A stretch of DNA of 23,138 nt, from positions 1 through 23,138 of the IMG/VR virus record IMGVR_UViG_3300010885_057417; one strand, written 5' to 3'. The notes beneath the pieces are model-generated. The model saw only the letters and a list, made by a program, of their open reading frames with translations, was not told where the DNA came from and did not search any database. Below, piece by piece: positions 18,669 to 23,138 of this stretch; the first letter of the stretch is position 1, and each line of letters opens with the position of its first letter. The translations under genes and the position numbers were made by a program. This DNA is from a virus.

Positions 18669-21600
18669 TTATACGCCCTTAGAAGTGCTGGTAAAAATTG
18701 TCGACGCTGCATTTATCTGAGCTGATGTCAATGCATCGATTATTTCTATATCATCAACAGTAGCCCCGCTGACTAAAATTTCATGAGACTGACATGCAAT
18801 TTCAAATAAACTACCAAATGCAATCGTTGGATCTTTCGGTACAATCACAAAATTAACTATATCTGGAGAAACTTGATTTAACACATAGGTCGACAATTCA
18901 GTAAAATTAAAAGATTGGCCAAAATCCCAATTATCAAGATTGAAAAATTCATTTATAGCTGATAGTATTTTTGATTTTAGATCGTTATCGCTAGCAATTC
19001 TAGTGCTATTTCTCACTGCTTTGAATGTGCACTGTAGATTAGATGGAGCTAAAGATCCAAACAATACTTTATATCGCGCTGATTGAAATATTAACGTATC
19101 CGAAACGCTTTTGATATTTTCTAATTTTTCAGAAAAATCGTTTTCCAAACTCTGACTAGTTGGCGGTAGAGGCTCCGACCCGGACCCTATCTGCAGATAT
19201 TTTCTAAAAGCCAAATCGTAGCTGGCGGTTAATACATACACATCAATGATATTGCTCTTACTAGGATCAATTCTTCTCTCATCGCCAGTATTATGTATGT
19301 AATGAAATTTTAATCCAGCTCTTCCTAATTTAGCAAAGTACTGGTTAGTGAGCATAAATGTCTGCGTAGCAGCATCATAATACTTGATTACATCAATATC
19401 TGGATCGTAGAAGTAAAAAAGTTGACCGTTTTCTGGAACAAAATTTACCGATCCTTCATTGGGCAGAGATTGGATAGAACTCTGATCAACTACTAACGAA
19501 TAACGATTGTTGTCCGCTGATATCTTAAAATAGACAAATTTATTGTAGTATCCTCGACTGTCAGTGGTCTTTGGAGAAACAATGTCTTCAAATGCATCTG
19601 GTGAATCTATTTGCCCATCATTGTTTGCATCGTAAAAACTCACTACGACTTTTTTTGGTTCGACATAGCCATCGGGTTCTACAACTGCACTTTCAATCTG
19701 CCATCGATAATCTGCACTTAGACTCATTCCGCTAGTGGGGCTATTATTAACTGACAGCACATCAATTTGGTCTTTAAGGATTGTATCTGTGGTATAGTCG
19801 TAATTAAAATTAGAGTAATCAACAAAAAACGCTGTCTGATTAGCACTTTCAAAAATGTATTCAGTTAGCCGATAAGTAACCTTATATGCTAATCCGGTCC
19901 ACTGAAATAACACTAGCCAACTACTGTCCTTTTGTAAGTTTGTCAAATCTCCTTGATAGAGTAGACTAAAGTTAGATATAAAATCCAAATTACTGTTGGT
20001 TATTATATACCAACTACGAGAAATTTTGTCAAAACCTAGACCAAAATTTTGGCGGACTAAACATAAATTTACAATCTGAGTCTCGAATGCATAACTGAAT
20101 GCAGTCACAAATGCCGGAATGAGCTCAACCGGAACTGCTTCACTAGGAATCTTCCCCGATGTAATTATCGGTCCAGTACCGTCGTCTAAATTTCCTTTAC
20201 CAGAATTTGCACCATCGCCAATCACTTGAATTACCTTAGACCACTTATACAAAGTAGTAGTAGGGTCTAAAATCTCAGTGAGTTGACCATTTTTAGCGAA
20301 GTAGGTCTGTCTACCATTTATTACAGGCGCTTGAAATTTAATCAGAGTCCCTTGGCCGATATATTGCAAACTAGTTATACTAAAATTACCAACCAGGACC
20401 GGCAGCTGATTGTTGATAGTTTGAAAGTAACCAGTAGTTTGATCAGATTTTTTTGTTGATCGAACCCACTCTAGATTTAATGTTTGAAGTGAAGGCCGTG
20501 GATAGTTTTCAAAATAAAAGTTTTTGAAACTTTTTGAGACAATGATCGGCTCCAACTGCTTTTTGATTGCAGAGAACAACTGATTTCTCGATTGAAACTT
20601 AAATTCAAAACTAGGAGTTTTTTCTTCTTTGTAGAGTATTCCGTCTTTGGCAAAAATATCAGTGCTACTGTATTTTCCACTGATATCTGACAGCTCAAAA
20701 TACTTAGAAATACCGCTGCTAATTCGATTGACACTACTAACCTTAAGTACCCCACTGCCTGCAGTCAACGGACCTATGTTATAGTCCTCGGCTGTGATCA
20801 TTCTATTCTGTAGATAATAGGCCTGGGGAGCCTTAAGCTTTATATCAGCGGACGACTCTGTACCTCTACTGTTATCTACAGTATACTGCAGACCCAATGT
20901 TAGAGTCAGTCTATGGTCAATTCCGGCTTTGTTTTGATAAGGAATTATAATACTAATTCCTGACATTTGATCAGGACTTATAGAGTACCGTTGACTGTTA
21001 CTTTGTCGATAGAATAGTCTAAAAGATCCCCTAGGTAATTCTCCGAAAGAGCCATCAGTAAAATTAAGATCAATCTGATCGTTGGCTCTAGATGCAACAG
21101 AATACAACGTTCTTGTACTTTTTGAAAGACTGTTATAAATTACATTGTTTCCAGTAAGAGAATTAACCTTTGTCCATAAAGTATCGTAACCGCCAGTTAC
21201 TCCTAGCTGCCAGAGCCAAACGTCAGTATCGTTGATTCCACTGGCATTGACCCCAATTACTTCATTAGGCACCGGGCTCGTGATATTAAACGGAGTTGAC
21301 CCCATAGTCCCCTGTCTAAAATGCACAAAAAATCCTGTGTTTGCTGACCCTGCGCCTTGATTATCATTTTGAAAAACAAAATTAAAAGCACTACCAGGAA
21401 CTGGAGGAGGCTCATAGATATAGCTACTATCTTTAAATATAGCTCCTGTGATCTCAAATGTCATAGGAGATCCATTAACGGACTTGGTAACAGAATAGAT
21501 AGGTAAATCAGAATTTGTACTGTTGATACTATACTGTTCAGTAGTTACTCCTAAAATAACATCCTTGTTATCGGGCCTACCAAAAATCATAGAGCCCTCC

Positions 21601-22088
21601 ATACTAGAATTCATAATGCTAATAAATTGCTGATACCAATTGGTGTTTGCAGAGTCATTCCATACGATAACTTGATTGGCTAGATTTGTGCCGTTGGCGT
21701 CTAGCACAGACTCGGTGGTGCTGACCGCAAGTATTTTCAGCATTCCATGAGCAGGAACGTTACGTTTGGGATTATAACTAACCAACTGTGCAAGACGCAG
21801 AATGCTTTCTCGCCGTTGTGCTGTTTCTAAGAAATTTTCTCTAGAGTTTAGATCTATACGAAAACTTAAATTCTGCCCTAGATACGCAATAAGATCTACC
21901 AATGCAATATATTCACTGCTGTCGATATAATCATTGAAATCTTCAGGATAGGTCTGACGCAGATAATTAATCATCGTACGTCTAAGAGTTTCAAAGTCGT
22001 AGCTTTGAAAATCCGCATTACGGAAGCTTTGGTAAATCTTAGTCCAGTCCTCTGCGACTAATAATTGTGAGTTTGTAGATGGTATCAT
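18669..22088 (-). CDS. 6: gp6-like baseplate wedge protein
   Basis: A T4 gp6-type wedge subunit with a baseplate J-like core. In T4, gp6 forms the ring that joins neighbouring wedges around the hub. The N-terminal ~120 residues are diagnostic: DWTKIYQSFRNADFQSYDFE, then LRQTYPEDFNDYIDSSEY, ALVDLIAYLGQNLSFRIDLN, SRENFLETAQRRESILRLAQ and GMLKI. The C-terminal part has NEFFNLDNWDFGQSFNFTEL, typical of gp6 ends. An EF-hand-like loop DANNDGQIDSPD lies near residues 820-831. At 1139 residues it is much longer than T4 gp6 (about 660). The frame can extend to a TTG at 22100, but I chose the ATG at 22088 because it gives MIPSTNSQL and leaves ~25 bases after a late-promoter match; no good Shine-Dalgarno decides the question. 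It lies 55 bp downstream of gp25 and 2 bp upstream of the giant gene. Confidence 0.92.
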   Translation of the reverse strand: MIPSTNSQLLVAEDWTKIYQSFRNADFQSYDFETLRRTMINYLRQTYPEDFNDYIDSSEYIALVDLIAYLGQNLSFRIDLNSRENFLETAQRRESILRLAQLVSYNPKRNVPAHGMLKILAVSTTESVLDANGTNLANQVIVWNDSANTNWYQQFISIMNSSMEGSMIFGRPDNKDVILGVTTEQYSINSTNSDLPIYSVTKSVNGSPMTFEITGAIFKDSSYIYEPPPVPGSAFNFVFQNDNQGAGSANTGFFVHFRQGTMGSTPFNITSPVPNEVIGVNASGINDTDVWLWQLGVTGGYDTLWTKVNSLTGNNVIYNSLSKSTRTLYSVASRANDQIDLNFTDGSFGELPRGSFRLFYRQSNSQRYSISPDQMSGISIIIPYQNKAGIDHRLTLTLGLQYTVDNSRGTESSADIKLKAPQAYYLQNRMITAEDYNIGPLTAGSGVLKVSSVNRISSGISKYFELSDISGKYSSTDIFAKDGILYKEEKTPSFEFKFQSRNQLFSAIKKQLEPIIVSKSFKNFYFENYPRPSLQTLNLEWVRSTKKSDQTTGYFQTINNQLPVLVGNFSITSLQYIGQGTLIKFQAPVINGRQTYFAKNGQLTEILDPTTTLYKWSKVIQVIGDGANSGKGNLDDGTGPIITSGKIPSEAVPVELIPAFVTAFSYAFETQIVNLCLVRQNFGLGFDKISRSWYIITNSNLDFISNFSLLYQGDLTNLQKDSSWLVLFQWTGLAYKVTYRLTEYIFESANQTAFFVDYSNFNYDYTTDTILKDQIDVLSVNNSPTSGMSLSADYRWQIESAVVEPDGYVEPKKVVVSFYDANNDGQIDSPDAFEDIVSPKTTDSRGYYNKFVYFKISADNNRYSLVVDQSSIQSLPNEGSVNFVPENGQLFYFYDPDIDVIKYYDAATQTFMLTNQYFAKLGRAGLKFHYIHNTGDERRIDPSKSNIIDVYVLTASYDLAFRKYLQIGSGSEPLPPTSQSLENDFSEKLENIKSVSDTLIFQSARYKVLFGSLAPSNLQCTFKAVRNSTRIASDNDLKSKILSAINEFFNLDNWDFGQSFNFTELSTYVLNQVSPDIVNFVIVPKDPTIAFGSLFEIACQSHEILVSGATVDDIEIIDALTSAQINAASTIFTSTSKGV

Positions 22089-22113
22089 ATGCCACGCCAA
22101 ATAATGGATAACA

Positions 22114-22121
22114 TATTTATT
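22114..22121 (-). promoter_or_regulatory. Candidate T4-type late promoter before gene 6
   Basis: The minus strand reads AATAAATA, 7 of 8 matches to TATAAATA, in the only real intergenic gap among the intact genes (22089-22143). It ends 25 bases before the ATG at 22088. A late transcript starting six bases on would have a ~20-base leader before the ATG, a normal arrangement. It would drive gp6 and the giant gene. Confidence 0.6.
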
Positions 22122-22135
22122 TGATCATTAACCTA

Positions 22136-22150
22136 GCAGTTTATTACTGC
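22136..22150 (-). other. Small hairpin at the gp25 stop codon
   Basis: GCAGT and ACTGC (plus strand 22136-22140 and 22146-22150) form a perfect 5-bp stem with a 5-base loop; the gp25 TAA (22146-22144) lies at the edge of the loop. No U tract follows in the minus direction, so I do not call it an intrinsic terminator. It could modestly stabilise the gp25 transcript end or be chance. Confidence 0.2.
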
Positions 22151-22581
22151 GTGACTAGTCCTAGCTCTTTATCAAAAGTTAGAATCATCTGCTGAGAAAC
22201 ATCTTGAAGAGTGTAATAAAGCGTGGCCTCGACGATCATGCCATATTCGGCTTCGGTTATTAATATCTGCGTTGGAGTTGCACGTGGATCGCTGTTAAGA
22301 ATTCGCGTGATATCCTCGCTAATCAGCTGTTTGACATCGTCTGTAAAGGGTTCATAAATTAATCCCCAGATAATTGTACCAAAATCTGGGTTCATTACTC
22401 TTTCCCCTTTTTTGGTTTGAAAAATATTAATAATGTCCTGTTGTATAAGATCAAAATCGTACAGCCTTGTTGATTGAGAATTTTCATCAACGGTGCTAAA
22501 TCCCTTGTAAAATTGACTCTGTTGGTCAGTTACTTGATTTGAAGTATTGCTGGGAGTAATCTCAAAGTTCTTATAAGGCAT
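22144..22581 (-). CDS. 25: gp25-like baseplate wedge protein (GPW/gp25 family)
   Basis: 145 residues, close to T4 gp25 (132). The family core is complete: LYDFDLIQQDIINIFQTKKG, then GERVMNPDFGTIIWGLIYEP, FTDDVKQLISEDITRIL and SDPRATPTQILI. In T4, gp25 belongs to the inner baseplate, joining the gp6 wedge ring to the first sheath layer and helping to nucleate the sheath; contractile injection systems keep a homologue. The gene lies between gp5 and gp6, an order I associate with marine T4-like phages rather than with T4 itself. The ATG at 22581 is 5 bp after the gp5 stop. There is no Shine-Dalgarno close to it; a GAGG lies ~17 bases away, too far. AATAAATA ends six bases before the ATG, so a late transcript would be almost leaderless. 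Confidence 0.95.
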   Translation of the reverse strand: MPYKNFEITPSNTSNQVTDQQSQFYKGFSTVDENSQSTRLYDFDLIQQDIINIFQTKKGERVMNPDFGTIIWGLIYEPFTDDVKQLISEDITRILNSDPRATPTQILITEAEYGMIVEATLYYTLQDVSQQMILTFDKELGLVTQ

Positions 22582-22586
22582 AATAT

Positions 22587-23138
22587 CTATTTATTGGCCT
22601 CAGTTTTGTCAGGCGTAAAGTCACTGGGATTAACACTTTCATGATGCTCCCACGGTTCGTGCATAGGTACCCGTTTCATGATAGATTTGATATCTTTGTC
22701 TTTATAGAAAATACCATCGGCCCAACCTTTTTCAGGCGATCGATTTGGAAGATCGTAGATGGTAAATTGAGTAGCGGTACTGGCTTTTTCGGCAGAAGGA
22801 CCGTTCATGTGTATTAGACTTGCAGTTTCTATATGGTTCCCTGCAGAATGAATATGAGTAGTTCCAGCGGTAGAAAACCTAGTATTACCAAACGAGTATA
22901 CATCGATGTCTTTTTTAACTGTAACCGTGCTGGTTCCTACAACGAACAGTCTATGATTTTTTCCGACCTCGGCTCTTAGATTTTCAGCGGTTTTGATATT
23001 GATATTACGCCCAGCTTCGATATTGATATCGCGATCTGCTCTAAAATTAAAATCAACCTTAGAGTGTAGGCTAACACTGTCTTCGGCATATACATCTATT
23101 TTGCCATTAGATGTTAATTCTATCCATGCGGTTCCTTT
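22587..23138 (-). CDS. 5: gp5-like baseplate hub / needle protein, C-terminal part (5' end outside window)
   Basis: The frame is open to the right edge, giving the last 183 residues. A methionine at 22808 could be mistaken for a start but is internal: the frame continues upstream with clear family sequence. The visible part begins with a beta-helix of short I/V repeats (ADRDINIEAGRNINIKTAEN, then RAEVGKNHRLFVVG, TSTVTVKKDIDVYSFG, TTHIHSAGNHIETAS), as in the gp5/VgrG central spike that pierces the outer membrane. IHMNGPSAEKA follows, then a ~65-residue tail with RVPMHEPWEHHESVNPSDF, which I associate with marine T4-like gp5 proteins. The OB-fold and any lysozyme domain would lie outside the window, so I cannot say whether this hub carries a cell-wall hydrolase. 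The gene ends 5 bp before gp25. Confidence 0.9.
   Translation of the reverse strand, partial: KGTAWIELTSNGKIDVYAEDSVSLHSKVDFNFRADRDINIEAGRNINIKTAENLRAEVGKNHRLFVVGTSTVTVKKDIDVYSFGNTRFSTAGTTHIHSAGNHIETASLIHMNGPSAEKASTATQFTIYDLPNRSPEKGWADGIFYKDKDIKSIMKRVPMHEPWEHHESVNPSDFTPDKTEANK
22588..22595 (-). promoter_or_regulatory. Candidate T4-type late promoter before gene 25
   Basis: The minus strand reads AATAAATA, 7 of 8 matches to TATAAATA, overlapping the TAG stop of gp5 and ending six bases before the gp25 ATG. By T4 geometry, transcription would start at or one base before the ATG. It could be a chance product of the last gp5 codons (Asn-Lys-stop), but all three ATAAATA cores seen on this strand lie at gene starts. 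Confidence 0.45.

Noticed and set aside
22136-22150. Hairpin after gp25 as an intrinsic terminator
   Set aside because: The stem is only 5 bp and no U-rich tract follows; the next gene has its own promoter match, but termination is not supported.
22587-22808. A 73-codon frame starting at an internal ATG, looking like a separate small gene
   Set aside because: The frame continues upstream without a stop to the window edge and encodes beta-helix sequence of gp5, so it is the C-terminus of that gene.

Overview
The window looks like part of the late structural (baseplate and tail-fibre) cluster of a T4-like contractile-tailed phage of the marine type. Three neighbouring genes support this: the C-terminus of a gp5-like baseplate hub/needle, a gp25-like wedge protein, and a gp6-like wedge protein. 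They are followed by a giant virion protein and by fibres with an N-terminal module that I recognise from marine T4-like phages. The DNA is AT-rich by eye and coding density is near total. The host cannot be read from this window: there are no host-derived metabolic genes, tRNAs or integration genes.

Every supported gene is on the minus strand, so transcription runs from high to low coordinates: gp5 C-terminus (runs off the right edge), gp25, gp6, a 4492-residue giant protein filling 13.5 kb, a 217-residue conserved structural protein, a 619-residue fibre ending in a tail-collar domain, a 635-residue fibre, and a third fibre paralogue that runs off the left edge. Genes overlap or are separated by 2 to 55 bp. 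No stretch over 300 bp lacks a gene.

The giant protein sits where T4 has gp7/gp8. It is a mosaic. From N to C it has a conserved head region, two CBM5/12-like aromatic modules, a seven-bladed FG-GAP (integrin-alpha-like) beta-propeller with the same insertion in blades 2 and 6, three pairs of GSGY motifs, and repeated small beta-sandwich-like units towards the C-terminus. I infer that it combines a baseplate-wedge role with host or glycan contact.

A by-eye scan found the T4-type late-promoter core ATAAATA (minus-strand sense) only three times. Each copy lies directly before a gene start (gp25, gp6, the 217-residue gene). This divides the cluster into probable transcription units gp25 / gp6-giant / 217-residue gene plus fibres. 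Two of the three copies sit so close to the ATG that the transcripts would be nearly leaderless.
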